Source: Candidatus Manganitrophus sp.
GTDB taxonomy: Bacteria > Nitrospirota > Nitrospiria > SBBL01 > Manganitrophaceae
Reading direction: 5' to 3'
Assembly (NCBI GenBank): GCA_028865235.1
Contig: CP114561.1
Coordinates: forward strand, 3,306,001 to 3,370,000
Length of the DNA stretch: 64,000 bases
Below, piece after piece: positions 45,636 through 55,295 of this stretch. The notes beneath the pieces were generated by a model, which did not search any database, was not told the DNA's origin, and was given only the letters and a program-made list of their open reading frames with translations. Numbering within the stretch: the first letter of the stretch is position 1; each line of letters opens with the position of its first letter. Made by a program: the position numbers and the translations under genes.

Positions 45636-47342
45636 TCATGACGCGATCGGCTGTTCCGGGATGTCAATGGTAAAGGTGGTTCCTTGGCCGAACACACTCT
45701 CGACGGCGATCTTCCCCCCGAGGGAATCGACTATTTTTTTGACGATCGCAAGCCCCAAACCGCTTCCTCGAGCATATTCCCCCGAGGCTTCTTCGGCGGC
45801 GTCTAACTGTTGGTATTCTTCAAAGAGCCGCTCCAGCCGCTGGGGTTCCATTCCGACACCGGTGTCCAGAACGACGATCTGGAAACCTTTCGGTTCCGTG
45901 ATGGGATAAAGATTGATTCCGATGGAGCCTTGATGGGTGAACTTCACCGCGTTGCTCAACAGATTGGTCAGGAGACTCCGGATCATTAAGGGATCGGTTG
46001 GAAAACGGCTGGGAAACGAGGGAGAGATACGCTTATGAAGGGTCAGCCCTTTTTCACGCAGAAGCGGCTCAAATGTGATCGACACTTTTTCCAGCAGTTC
46101 CGGAAGATTTGTCTCGATGACTTTCGGTTTCATCTTTCCGGACTCAATCCGCGCCAGGTCGAGAATGTTGTTGATGAGCCGAACCAAGTCCTCCGTATTT
46201 CCGTAGATGCGGGTCATGATTTTTAATTGTTCCGCGTTGACGGGGCCGTACGTTCCGTTTCGAAGCAGCTGTATGAATCCGATGATGCTGTTGACCGGCG
46301 TCTTCAATTCGTGAGAGATGTACGAGAAAAAACGGTTTCGGGCCTGGCTGACCTCTTCGATCCGGACGGTTTTTTCCCTGAGCGCTTCGTTCATTGTGTT
46401 AATGTCATTCTCAACCTGTTTCTGCCGCGTGATGTCTTGCGCCATGCTGATGGCAAATTGCGGCTCTCCTCCGCTGTCCCGGACAAGAGAAACGATCAGG
46501 TTGCCCCAGATGATGCCGCCGTTCCTTCGGTAGTATCTCTTTTCCAGTTGGTAACGCTCCGTTTTCCCCTGGATGAGTTCTTGAAATAGGGCCCACTCTT
46601 TCGCCACATCCTCCGGATAGGTCATCTGGGTGAACACCATCCGGCCCAGTTCCTCCCCGCTGTAGCCGAGCATCTCCTGCAGGGCTTGGTTGCTCTCGAT
46701 CGATCGTCCTTCCCGGTCGACCCGCGCAATTCCCACCGGGGCCAAATCAAAGATGGTTCGATACCGCTTTCCGATTTCCCGAAACGTTTCTTCAGCCTCT
46801 TTTCGCGCGGTGATATCGCTGATGATGCACCTGCATCTGATCGTCCCATCGAACTCCATAACGACGATGCTGTCTATTTGAGCGTAGAAGAGGGTCCGGT
46901 CTTTTTTCATCAGCTTGATCTCGCAGCTCTCGCGCTGTTCGCTTTTAAAAAGCCTGATCCGGTAATCCTGGAAAAGAGATTGATCCTCATCGGCGACATA
47001 GAGGGAAAAAGGGGTTTTAATAAGATAGCCTTTTTCCATCTCCAGGAGTTCCGAGCCGGTCCGGTTGACTTCGATGATCAAGCCGTTTTGATCGAGCGTA
47101 AAGTATCCCACCGGAGCGGAGTCATAGAGCTCGATATGCCGGTTGCGTGATGCTTCAAGTTGCGTCTGGTAGGCGCGGCGGATCTCATCGATCTGGAGCT
47201 CTTGCTCCACCTCGCGGACCTCTTTTTGATAAATGAGGCGCTGGATCTCTTCGAAGTGACGCAACAAGGGAGAAGACCCTTTGTGCTTCAGCCGCTCTTC
47301 GGCAAGCTTTCGAATGGGCTCTTCGTTTTCCATCATTGCCAT
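45636..47342 (-). CDS. PAS-domain sensor histidine kinase
   Basis: A cytoplasmic kinase of 568 residues. A helical N-terminus (about 1-65) is followed by PAS 1 (about 70-190, DSAPVGYFTLDQNGLIIEVN), PAS 2 with a PAC motif (about 195-320, LAPVGIARVDREGRSIESN) and a linker coiled coil. The HisKA H-box is FFSYISHELKTPVNSIIG. HATPase_c has NLLSNAVKFTHQG (N box), DTGVGMEP (G1) and GSGLGLAIVKKIV (G2). No transmembrane region or receiver domain is present. ATG 47342 lies 5 bases after GGAGG. The partner response regulator is not in the window. Confidence 0.9.
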   Translation of the reverse strand: MAMMENEEPIRKLAEERLKHKGSSPLLRHFEEIQRLIYQKEVREVEQELQIDEIRRAYQTQLEASRNRHIELYDSAPVGYFTLDQNGLIIEVNRTGSELLEMEKGYLIKTPFSLYVADEDQSLFQDYRIRLFKSEQRESCEIKLMKKDRTLFYAQIDSIVVMEFDGTIRCRCIISDITARKEAEETFREIGKRYRTIFDLAPVGIARVDREGRSIESNQALQEMLGYSGEELGRMVFTQMTYPEDVAKEWALFQELIQGKTERYQLEKRYYRRNGGIIWGNLIVSLVRDSGGEPQFAISMAQDITRQKQVENDINTMNEALREKTVRIEEVSQARNRFFSYISHELKTPVNSIIGFIQLLRNGTYGPVNAEQLKIMTRIYGNTEDLVRLINNILDLARIESGKMKPKVIETNLPELLEKVSITFEPLLREKGLTLHKRISPSFPSRFPTDPLMIRSLLTNLLSNAVKFTHQGSIGINLYPITEPKGFQIVVLDTGVGMEPQRLERLFEEYQQLDAAEEASGEYARGSGLGLAIVKKIVDSLGGKIAVESVFGQGTTFTIDIPEQPIAS

Positions 47343-47959
47343 GCGTTCCTCCCAGCGCTAAGAGAACGGGTCCGGTTCCATATCGACTTACTTGTCGACC
47401 GATCCCAAAACGCTTCTATTCTCTTTCTGAGAATAAGGGTAAGTGGATATACGGTCTCCGCACGCGCTTACCAATCACCGATTGGCCGCGGCGGTCCTTC
47501 GTCTCAAGATCAAAATGAGACGGAAAGAAAGAATGCAGTGAATTCAAGAATGAAAATGATCTCCCCCCGCTTGCACGGTAACGCGTGGGCGGATGCAATA
47601 CGGAAGGATGTGAGGCAGGATTATTTAGAGCAGGTCCGCCTTGTTAACCCATAGATCTCCATAACCGATAAGAGAAGTTAAGCGAAAGATCAATCCCTTG
47701 CGATAGATTTCCAAGCGAATATTCATTATGTGATAACGCTAGATATTTAGCATTTTTGCTTCCATGTTTGCAACTGTATTTTAGGAAGAGGGTTTTGTCA
47801 TTCGACTTTAAGTAAATAGATCAACCTGGGTGGTTTTGCTATGCCGTTTTGTCCAGCCTTTGATATACTTTCAAGGAATTTGTTCCTCGGTCCGATCCGG
47901 ACGATGGGGTTCCCACATTCAAATAGGCCGCCGGATATACAATATATAAGGAGACAGCG
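47343..47959. other. Intergenic region between kinase and molybdenum hydroxylase operon
   Basis: About 617 bases between divergent genes with no credible ORF. A 7-bp inverted repeat (TATTCTC...GAGAATA) lies near 47417-47435. The last 200 bases before the operon are AT-rich and may hold its promoter, but I find no clear -35/-10 or sigma-54 match. Confidence 0.4.
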
Positions 47960-48415
47960 ATGGTGACACTGAATATCAACGGCAAAGATGTTGAGGTTGA
48001 CGCGTCCAACGACATGCCGCTGCTTTGGGTGCTTCGGGATGTTCTCGGTCTGACCGGCACCAAATTCGGCTGCGGCGCCGGCTTGTGCGGGGCGTGCACC
48101 GTCCATCTCAACGGAGTCGCCGTCCGCGCGTGCATGACGGAGGCGTCGAAGGCCGTCGGCAAGAAAATCCTCACGATCGAAGGAATGAGCGCTACCGAGA
48201 TGGGCCGGCGGGTGCAGCAAGCGTGGCTCGACAATGATGTCGTCCAGTGCGGCTACTGCCAACCGGGCCAGATCATGCAGGCCGCTTCCCTCTTGACGCA
48301 GAAAAAAAATCCGTCGGACGCGGAGATCGATTCGGCGATGTCGGGCAACATCTGCCGCTGCGGGACCTATCCAAAAATCCGCGCCGCGATCAAGCAGGCC
48401 GTGAAAAGCATCTGA
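47960..48415 (+). CDS. [2Fe-2S] small subunit of a molybdenum hydroxylase
   Basis: A 151-residue xanthine-dehydrogenase-family small subunit (IorA/CoxS type). The N-terminal plant-type [2Fe-2S] site is [16 protein letters not shown]. The C-terminal second [2Fe-2S] domain has [10 protein letters not shown] and CRCGTYPKI. It transfers electrons from the Mo centre of the large subunit. It precedes that subunit by 27 bases. Because no FAD subunit is present, electrons probably go to a cytochrome or quinone acceptor, as in isoquinoline 1-oxidoreductase-like enzymes. Confidence 0.9.
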   Translation: MVTLNINGKDVEVDASNDMPLLWVLRDVLGLTGTKFGCGAGLCGACTVHLNGVAVRACMTEASKAVGKKILTIEGMSATEMGRRVQQAWLDNDVVQCGYCQPGQIMQAASLLTQKKNPSDAEIDSAMSGNICRCGTYPKIRAAIKQAVKSI

Positions 48416-48442
48416 GAAGATACCTATATATGGAGAGATGGC

Positions 48443-50740
48443 ATGACAATACCGCCGAACAAACCGACAGAGACCCAGTTGCCGCCGAAGGCGACCGCTT
48501 CGGAAAAAGCGGGATCGAAAGAGGTATCTAGACGCGTCTTCCTCCAGATGTTCGGCCTGAGCACCGCCGGTTTGGTTCTCGCCGTCCATTTTGGAGAGCT
48601 TCCCGCATGGGCGGAGGAGCCAGCGACGCCCCCGGGTCTTCCGTTGACGCCGAATGCCTATCTTCGGATCGGGCGTGACGGCAAGATCATCTTTATCGCG
48701 CCGCGGGCCGACATGGGACAGGGGATCCATACGTCGACCGCGCAGCTCGTAGCGGAGGAGCTCGACGTCGATCCGGCCGATTTCAAGATAGAACATGCGC
48801 CGCCCAATGATCCGGTCTATGGAATCCCGTCCGGCGTCCAATTGACCGGGGCGTCGTCTTCCATCGCCGGCCTCTGGCTTCCGATGCGACAGGTCGGCGC
48901 CATCACCCGGTCGATGCTCGTTGCCGCCGCCGCAAAGGAATGGAACGTTCATCCCACGACCCTCCGGACGGAGAAGGGGGTCATTTATCATGACGCCGGC
49001 AAACGCAAGATCGCCTACGGCGAACTGGTCGATGCGGTCGCGAAGATGGACCCGCCGAAAGCCGACGTGCCGCCCCGATACTTCTTCCTCTTCGACGGAA
49101 ATACACCGCCGACCGAAGTCCGTAACGGTGTCAAACTGAAGGACCCCAAGGACTTTAAAGTGATCGGCAAGTCGATCCCCCGCATCGAGGCGCCGGAGAA
49201 GGTTAAAGGCGCGCCGCTCTATGGCATCGATGTCCGTCTTCCCGGGATGCTCGTCGCGACGGTGAAGGCCTCTCCAGTTTTTGGAGGGAAACTGAAGTCG
49301 ATGAATGACGCGAAAGCAATGAAGATCAAGGGTGTCCAGAAGGTGGTGAAGCTGGAGAATGCGGTGGCGGTGGTCGCCGATCATTTCTGGGCGGCCAAAC
49401 AAGGGCTCCAGGCGCTGGAGATCACCTGGGATGAAGGGCCGCACGCCAACGTAAGCAACGCCGACATCGTCCGTGATCTCGCCAAGGCGGCGGAGTCGGA
49501 AGGGTTGGTGATTCGCAACGAGGGAGATGCCGCCGAAGGGTTAAAAGGGGCGGCCAAACGGATCGAGGCCACCTACGAGCTTCCCTTTCTCGCTCACGCC
49601 ACGATGGAGCCGATGAACTGCACCGTTCATGTTCGGCCTGACCACTGCGAGGTCTGGACCGGCACCCAGACCCCATCGATTACCCAGATCGTGGCAGCGC
49701 AAGTCACGGGCCTGAAGCCGGAACAGGTGACGGTTCACAACCATTGGCTCGGCGGCGGCTTCGGCCGTCGGCTGGAGATGGACGTTTTGGTCCAGGCGAT
49801 CCTGATCGCCAAAAATTTCGATCGCCCGGTAAAACTGGTCTGGACGCGGGAGGAGGATATCCAGCATGACCTCTACCGGCCCTATTATTACGACAAGGTC
49901 TCGGCCGGTGTCGACAAAAATGGAAAGATCGTCGGCTGGACCCACCGGCTGGTCGGTTCGAGCGTCGTCGCCCGCTACGCGCCGGTGTTGATCTTGGAGG
50001 ATAAGATCGATCCGGACGCGATGGATGGGGTGCGGCAGTATCCTTATGACCTTCAGAACGTAAAGGTCGACTATGTCGCCAAAGAGCCGCCGGGTGTGCC
50101 GACCGGATTCTGGCGCGGCGTAAGTGTGGGGCATAACACCTTCGTCCAGGAGAGTTTGATGGACGAGTTGGCCCACGCTGCGGGAAAAGATCCGGTCGAA
50201 TTCCGAAAGCAGCATCTCTCGAAGGACAAACGCGCCAAGGCGGTTCTCGAAAGGGTCGCCAAAGAGGCCGGATGGGGAAAACCGATGCCGGCGGGAAAAG
50301 GGCGCGGCATCGCGGTGAGTCGTGTCTGGGGGAGCTATCTCGGAATGGTTGCGGAAGTCTCCGTTTCCAAAGCCGGCGACGTCCGGGTCGAGCGCGTCCT
50401 CTGCGCGGTCGACTGCGGCACCGCGATTAATCCCGGCCACGTCAAGAGCCAGATCGAAGGCGGCATCCTCTTCGGCTTGGCGCCGGTCCTCCTCGACGCC
50501 ATCACCATCCAAAACGGCCGTGTGGAGCAGTCCAACTTCCACGATTACCGGCTGATCCGTATGTCCGACACGCCCGACATCGAAGTTTTCGTGATCGACA
50601 GCGGCGAGGCGCCGAGCGGCATCGGCGAAACCGGAACGGCGATGGTGGTGCCGGCGGTGACCAACGCGATCTTCGCCGCCACCGGCAAGCGGCTCCGCAA
50701 AATACCGGTGAAGCCCGAGGAGCTGAGAAGGACGGTATAA
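48443..50740 (+). CDS. Molybdopterin-binding large subunit, isoquinoline 1-oxidoreductase/aldehyde oxidase type
   Basis: A 765-residue catalytic subunit of the xanthine oxidase superfamily. The N-terminus has a Tat signal (SRRVFLQMFGLSTAGLVL), so the enzyme is exported folded, as for periplasmic IorB-like dehydrogenases. Mo-cofactor motifs visible include GGGFGRRLEMDVLVQ, FWRGVSVGHNTF and GIGETGTAMVVPAV, the last with the conserved Glu of the active site. The substrate (aldehyde, N-heterocycle or other) cannot be decided. It is directly followed by the maturation genes mocA and xdhC. Confidence 0.88.
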   Translation: MTIPPNKPTETQLPPKATASEKAGSKEVSRRVFLQMFGLSTAGLVLAVHFGELPAWAEEPATPPGLPLTPNAYLRIGRDGKIIFIAPRADMGQGIHTSTAQLVAEELDVDPADFKIEHAPPNDPVYGIPSGVQLTGASSSIAGLWLPMRQVGAITRSMLVAAAAKEWNVHPTTLRTEKGVIYHDAGKRKIAYGELVDAVAKMDPPKADVPPRYFFLFDGNTPPTEVRNGVKLKDPKDFKVIGKSIPRIEAPEKVKGAPLYGIDVRLPGMLVATVKASPVFGGKLKSMNDAKAMKIKGVQKVVKLENAVAVVADHFWAAKQGLQALEITWDEGPHANVSNADIVRDLAKAAESEGLVIRNEGDAAEGLKGAAKRIEATYELPFLAHATMEPMNCTVHVRPDHCEVWTGTQTPSITQIVAAQVTGLKPEQVTVHNHWLGGGFGRRLEMDVLVQAILIAKNFDRPVKLVWTREEDIQHDLYRPYYYDKVSAGVDKNGKIVGWTHRLVGSSVVARYAPVLILEDKIDPDAMDGVRQYPYDLQNVKVDYVAKEPPGVPTGFWRGVSVGHNTFVQESLMDELAHAAGKDPVEFRKQHLSKDKRAKAVLERVAKEAGWGKPMPAGKGRGIAVSRVWGSYLGMVAEVSVSKAGDVRVERVLCAVDCGTAINPGHVKSQIEGGILFGLAPVLLDAITIQNGRVEQSNFHDYRLIRMSDTPDIEVFVIDSGEAPSGIGETGTAMVVPAVTNAIFAATGKRLRKIPVKPEELRRTV

Positions 50741-50741
50741 A

Positions 50742-51347
50742 ATGGTCGCCGCCGTAATTTTGGCCGCCGGACTCTCCCGCCGGCTCGGTCAACCGAAACT
50801 TCTTCTTCCGTTGGAAGGGAGAAGCCTCATTCGGCGGACCACGGAGCAGGTGATTGCGGTCGGGGAGAATCAATGGATGGAAGTGGTGGTGGTCCTGGGC
50901 CATGAGGCGGAAAGGATTCGGCAGGAACTGGAGGGATTAGCCGTTCGAACGGTATTCAATCCCCGGTTTGCGGCCGGGATGAGTGCTTCCCTGATTGCCG
51001 GGCTGCAAGCGGTCTCTCCGAGAGCAGAAGGGGCGATGATCTTCCTCGGCGATCAGCCACTCGTCTCGGCGGAGGTCGTCCAGTCGATGCTGACTGCCTT
51101 CAGAAAAAGGGGGAGGCCGATCATCGTTCCGGTTTATGAGGGGGTGAGGGGGAACCCGGTCCTTTTCTCCCGATCGCTCTTTTCCGAATTGATGACGGTG
51201 GAGGGGGACCAGGGGGGACGCGACATAGTGATGCGGGATTCCGGTCGGGTGGAAACCGTCGCCTTTGCGTCGAACCTCGCGCCGCAGGATGTCGATACCT
51301 GGGAGGATTACGAAATCGTTCAGGCAAGTGTCCGGACAAGGAGTTGA
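50742..51347 (+). CDS. mocA: Molybdenum cofactor cytidylyltransferase (MocA-like)
   Basis: A 201-residue nucleotidyltransferase. The N-terminal signature is VILAAGLSRRLGQPKLLLPL, and FLGDQPLVSAEVV is the metal-binding loop. GRPIIVPVYEGVRGNPVLFS is typical of MocA rather than MobA. It converts Mo-molybdopterin to the cytosine dinucleotide used by bacterial xanthine-oxidase-family enzymes. It begins one base after the large subunit stop. The context supports dedicated cofactor supply. Confidence 0.88.
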   Translation: MVAAVILAAGLSRRLGQPKLLLPLEGRSLIRRTTEQVIAVGENQWMEVVVVLGHEAERIRQELEGLAVRTVFNPRFAAGMSASLIAGLQAVSPRAEGAMIFLGDQPLVSAEVVQSMLTAFRKRGRPIIVPVYEGVRGNPVLFSRSLFSELMTVEGDQGGRDIVMRDSGRVETVAFASNLAPQDVDTWEDYEIVQASVRTRS

Positions 51348-51350
51348 AGG

Positions 51351-52493
51351 ATGATCGAGTCGCTTGAACTCTTCGAAAAAGCGAGCGCCGCCGGCGGAAG
51401 GGCCGTCATGGCGACGCTGATCAATACCAAAGGCCCCACCCCGCGTAAAGCGGGGGCCCGGATGTTCGTCGGTGAAGGGGGGCGCATTTTTGGATCGGTC
51501 ACGATCGGGGGGTGTGTCGATGCCCGTGTGATTGAAGAAGCCGAAGCGATCCTGACCCGCCGCGTCTCGAAGCGGATCGAGATGGCGCTGGGGGATGAAG
51601 GGGCGGGAGAGCTCGGCCTCACCTGCGGCGGAAATGTCGATGTCCTCATCGACTTCATCGATTTCTCCGATCCGGCCGACCCGGTGGTCCGGCTGCATGA
51701 ACTGGCCCGTCAGGAGATGCAGGCGGGACGACGGTCGGCCTTGGTGACGTTGATCACCCCTTCGGGCGGCCCGAACTCTTCCAGGGCGCGGATGCTGATC
51801 GACGGCAGTGGAAGAATGCACGGCACGCTCGGGAACCCGCTGGAGCGCCTGCGTGAACCGCTTGTTGAAGACGCCGGTACCCTCATGACGTCCGGAAGAT
51901 CTCAGATGAAGTCTTACCGCGTCGGAGGGGAGACGGCCGAAGTCTTTATTGAAATTTTTGGACCGCCGTTTCCCCTCCTCATTTTCGGCGGCAGTCATGT
52001 GGCGATCCCGTTGGTATCGATGGCGAAGATCGTCGGCTTGCGGACCGTGGTGGTCGACGGCCGGCCCCGCTTCGCGAATCGGGAGCGCTTCCCGGAAGCG
52101 GACGAGGTCATCGTCGGAATCCCTTCCGAGGTCGCTGAACGCCTCCCGTTGGACGCCGCGACCTCTCTTGTCCTCCTGACCCATGATTACAAATACGAGG
52201 TGCCGGTGTTGAAGCGGGCGCTCGCCACCGATTGCGGCTACATCGGTCTTCTCGGGAGCCGAAGGCGGGGAAGGGCGATTCTCGACCTGCTTCATCAGCA
52301 GGGGGTCGAGGAGCGCCGGCTCCGGAGAGTGCGGGTGCCGGTCGGCCTGAATATCGGCGCACAGACCGCGCCGGAGATCGCTCTGAGCATCCTTTCAGAG
52401 ATTCTCGCCGTCCGGAACGGCCGATTCGGCGGATCACTCAGCGAGGCCGATCGATTCCCTGAAGGAATCGTGAAATCAAGCTCCATCTGTTGA
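51351..52493 (+). CDS. xdhC: XdhC/CoxF family maturation protein
   Basis: A 380-residue protein with the XdhC_CoxI N-terminal domain (VMATLINTKGPTPRKAGARM, LTCGGNVDVLIDF) and a C-terminal Rossmann domain (LLIFGGSHVAIPLVSMAKIV, GYIGLLGSRRRGRAIL). XdhC binds the Mo cofactor and helps a cysteine desulfurase insert the terminal sulfido ligand before handing it to the apoenzyme. It starts 3 bases after mocA, in the same operon as a SufU/SufS pair. Confidence 0.88.
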   Translation: MIESLELFEKASAAGGRAVMATLINTKGPTPRKAGARMFVGEGGRIFGSVTIGGCVDARVIEEAEAILTRRVSKRIEMALGDEGAGELGLTCGGNVDVLIDFIDFSDPADPVVRLHELARQEMQAGRRSALVTLITPSGGPNSSRARMLIDGSGRMHGTLGNPLERLREPLVEDAGTLMTSGRSQMKSYRVGGETAEVFIEIFGPPFPLLIFGGSHVAIPLVSMAKIVGLRTVVVDGRPRFANRERFPEADEVIVGIPSEVAERLPLDAATSLVLLTHDYKYEVPVLKRALATDCGYIGLLGSRRRGRAILDLLHQQGVEERRLRRVRVPVGLNIGAQTAPEIALSILSEILAVRNGRFGGSLSEADRFPEGIVKSSSIC

Positions 52494-52509
52494 AGCGAGG
52501 GGGCGCCTT

Positions 52510-52893
52510 ATTTTATACGGGGAGCGGATTCAAGAACACGCGCGCCGGCCGAGAAACGTCGGCTCCTTGGAAAATCCCGATATCCGGCATGAAGAGGTGA
52601 ATCCTCTCTGCGGCGATCGGATTCGGATCGAAGCGACCCTCGACACGCATCAAAGAATTGCGGAGGTTCGGTTTCGCGGCGACGCCTGTATGATCAGTCA
52701 GGCCGCCGGCTCGATTCTCACCGAAATGATCAAGGGGTGGCCGATCGAGGCGATCGAGCGGTTGAAAGAGGCCGACCTCTTGAAGGCTCTTGAAGCTCCC
52801 CTCCGTCCGGCCCGCATCAAATGCGCGCTGCTCCCTCTGGAAATCCTCCAATCGGGCGTCGCCTCCTATCGGCGCCTTCACGCGGTATCCTAA
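52510..52893 (+). CDS. sufU: SufU-type iron-sulfur scaffold or sulfur carrier
   Basis: A NifU_N-fold protein with three conserved Cys, in NPLCGDRI, DACMISQAAG and IKCALLPLE. The family N-terminus (YGERIQEHARRPRNVGSLEN) is encoded upstream of the first usual start codon. The nearest start that includes it is an ATT at 52510, about 7 bases after AGGGGG. The TTG at 52567 would remove conserved residues. Either an unusual ATT start or a base error is involved. It accepts sulfur from SufS. The pairing with xdhC suggests a role in Mo-enzyme maturation as well as Fe-S assembly. Confidence 0.78.
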   Translation: MLYGERIQEHARRPRNVGSLENPDIRHEEVNPLCGDRIRIEATLDTHQRIAEVRFRGDACMISQAAGSILTEMIKGWPIEAIERLKEADLLKALEAPLRPARIKCALLPLEILQSGVASYRRLHAVS

Positions 52894-52894
52894 A

Positions 52895-54136
52895 ATGTCT
52901 GCTCCCGGTGTGCCATTGAATAGCGAGGCGATCCGAAAGGATTTCCCGATTCTTGGCAGGACGGTCCAGGGAAAGCCGCTGATTTACCTCGACAACGCCG
53001 CAACGTCGCAGAAGCCCTATCCGGTCATCGAGCAGATCACCTCTTATTACGAACGATCCAACGCCAATATCCACCGGAGCGTTCACACGCTCGGTGAAGA
53101 AGCGACTGCCCTTTATGAAGCGGCCCGGGACACGGTCTGCCGGTTCATCCATGCGCCGAGCCGGGAAGGGATCATTTTCACAAGGGGGACGACCGAAGCG
53201 GTCAATCTCGTCGCCGCAAGTTGGGGGCGAACCCACATTCAACCAGGTGACGAGATCCTTCTCTCCGTTTTGGAGCACCACAGCAACCTGATTCCGTGGC
53301 AACTCCTCGCTGAAGAGAAAGGAGCGAAATTGGTCTTCCTCGATATCGATGGAGAGGGGAGACTCCGGTTAGACCAGCTCGATCGTCTCTTGAGCGACCG
53401 GACCCGTTTGGTGGCGGTGACAGCGGCATCGAACGTGATGGGGACGGTCATCCCCCTCCGTCAAATTGTAGAACGAGCGCATGCGGCCGGGGCGCCGGTT
53501 TTCGTGGACGGCGCTCAGATGGCGCCTCACATTCCGGTCAATGTTCGGGAACTGGGGTGTGATTTCTTTGCCTTCTCGGGGCACAAGATGCTCGGTCCCA
53601 CCGGGATCGGTCTGCTCTATGGGAAGCCGGAGCTGTTGGAGGAGATGCCCCCGTTTTTGGCCGGCGGGGAGATGGTTCGGGAGGTCTGGCCGGATCGGGC
53701 CAGTTGGAACGTACTCCCCTGGAAATTCGAAGCGGGCACCCCCAACATCGCTTCGGCGATCGGCCTCGGCGCCGCTGTCAAGTATCTCGATCAACTCGGC
53801 ATGGAGGCGGTCCGTACGCACGGGCAGGCATTGGTCCGCGAGGCGTTGACCGCCCTGTCAACGTTAGAAGGGGTGACTATTTACGGTCCGCCCGTTTCGG
53901 AAGAGCGGGCTCCGCTGGTCTCTTTTAACTGTCAAGGCATCCATCCACACGATCTCGCCGCCGCGCTCGACGAAGAGGGGATCGCCGTCCGCGCCGGAAG
54001 GCACTGTGCCGACCCTTTGATGAAGCGCCTCGGCGTGGCAGGAACGGCGCGTGCCAGTTTTTATCTCTATAATACCCGTAGCGAAGTGGAAGCCTTCGTT
54101 CAGTCCGTTCAACGAGCGATTGCGCTTTTGTCGTAA
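52895..54136 (+). CDS. sufS: SufS-type cysteine desulfurase
   Basis: A PLP enzyme of 413 residues. The N-terminal YLDNAATSQKP and ANIHRSVHTLGEEAT are typical of SufS/CsdA. The PLP lysine is in FSGHKMLGPTG. The catalytic Cys is in RAGRHCADPLM. It converts cysteine to alanine and an enzyme persulfide and passes sulfur to SufU. Met 52895 is directly behind the sufU stop, so the two are translationally coupled; upstream in-frame codons overlap sufU and are rejected as start. It may also feed XdhC and ThiI. Confidence 0.93.
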   Translation: MSAPGVPLNSEAIRKDFPILGRTVQGKPLIYLDNAATSQKPYPVIEQITSYYERSNANIHRSVHTLGEEATALYEAARDTVCRFIHAPSREGIIFTRGTTEAVNLVAASWGRTHIQPGDEILLSVLEHHSNLIPWQLLAEEKGAKLVFLDIDGEGRLRLDQLDRLLSDRTRLVAVTAASNVMGTVIPLRQIVERAHAAGAPVFVDGAQMAPHIPVNVRELGCDFFAFSGHKMLGPTGIGLLYGKPELLEEMPPFLAGGEMVREVWPDRASWNVLPWKFEAGTPNIASAIGLGAAVKYLDQLGMEAVRTHGQALVREALTALSTLEGVTIYGPPVSEERAPLVSFNCQGIHPHDLAAALDEEGIAVRAGRHCADPLMKRLGVAGTARASFYLYNTRSEVEAFVQSVQRAIALLS

Positions 54137-54158
54137 GGCCGATCGGCAGAATCCAAAT

Positions 54159-55295
54159 TTATTTAATGTTTTCGATCGTGACCACTTTTCCGTTTTCGAT
54201 TTTTGTCAGAAAGACCTGTTGGAGGCCTTGATGGTCGGCGGGGGTGAACCGTATCTTCAGGCCCCCCGCGTCTATGCTAAGTTGCTCCAGCGCGGAGACA
54301 AACGCTTCCCGGGTGAGGGGAGCGGTTTTCTTCAATGCTTCCACCAGCACCTTGGCGCCGAGATAACTCTCCAGACTGACCGGGTTGGGGGTGAGTCCTG
54401 CGGCGTTAATCGCTGAGAGATATTCTTTTACGATCGGCAAGGAGCTGTCGGTTGGATTCGGCACGATCTGTGTCACAATAAGCCCGTCGGCGGCCTCTCC
54501 GGCTTCGTGGATCAGGGGGAGGGTGCCGGCTGAAATATGTAAAAGTTTCGGATTGAATCGACGCGCCCTTGCCTTTTTCAGAAAGGCGGCGCACGGCTCA
54601 TAAGTACAGGCGAGAATCACCGCCTCCGGATCGGCTTTGATCAACGTTTCCAATGCCTCGCCGACATCAAGGGTGTTCCGTTGATATTTCCCATCCCCGA
54701 CCAGGGCCATGTTCCGCTTCCGCAAGGCCCGGATCAGTCCGGCCCGGCCCGCTTCCCCCATGGCGTCGTCTTGGGCGAAGACCCCGATCCGGGTCACCTT
54801 CAGATCCCGGGTCAGCCGTTCGACCAACACTTCAATCTCGTCGGCGTAGCTGGCGCGGATGTTGAAGATATATTTATTCACCGGATTGCGGATGATCTCC
54901 GCCCCCGTCAGCGGGAAAAGGTAGGGGACGCGGGCGCGCGTGACGATCGGCACGACGGCCGCGGAGTTCGGCGAGCCGATGTATCCGAAGAGGGCGAAAA
55001 CCTTCTCCTCCTCGATCAATTTACGGGTATTCGCGATCGTCAGGGCGGGCCGGTAGCCGTCATCGTAGACGATCAGCTTGATCTTGCGGCCCTGGACCCC
55101 CCCGGCGGCGTTGACCCTATCAAAATAGACCTCCGCCCCTTCCCTCATCATATTCCCATTCTCGGAGGTCGGTCCGGTTTGGCCGTTGGACATCCCGATG
55201 AGGATCTCTTTTTCCGTGATCCCCTCTTCCGCCGAGGAAAAGGTTGCCGATAAAAGCAAGACCAGAACGACCCATCCTCGTTTCCCCTTCATCAT
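54159..55295 (-). CDS. LivK-like periplasmic binding protein, copy 1
   Basis: A 378-residue substrate-binding protein of the branched-chain amino acid (type I periplasmic) family. The signal peptide is [17 protein letters not shown]. Core motifs are [55 protein letters not shown] and [19 protein letters not shown]. It is the last gene of a - strand operon and its ATG overlaps the chemoreceptor stop (ATGA). No permease or ATPase gene is nearby, so a role as a ligand receptor for the adjacent kinase and chemoreceptor is inferred. The ligand is unknown. Confidence 0.88.
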   Translation of the reverse strand: MMKGKRGWVVLVLLLSATFSSAEEGITEKEILIGMSNGQTGPTSENGNMMREGAEVYFDRVNAAGGVQGRKIKLIVYDDGYRPALTIANTRKLIEEEKVFALFGYIGSPNSAAVVPIVTRARVPYLFPLTGAEIIRNPVNKYIFNIRASYADEIEVLVERLTRDLKVTRIGVFAQDDAMGEAGRAGLIRALRKRNMALVGDGKYQRNTLDVGEALETLIKADPEAVILACTYEPCAAFLKKARARRFNPKLLHISAGTLPLIHEAGEAADGLIVTQIVPNPTDSSLPIVKEYLSAINAAGLTPNPVSLESYLGAKVLVEALKKTAPLTREAFVSALEQLSIDAGGLKIRFTPADHQGLQQVFLTKIENGKVVTIENIK

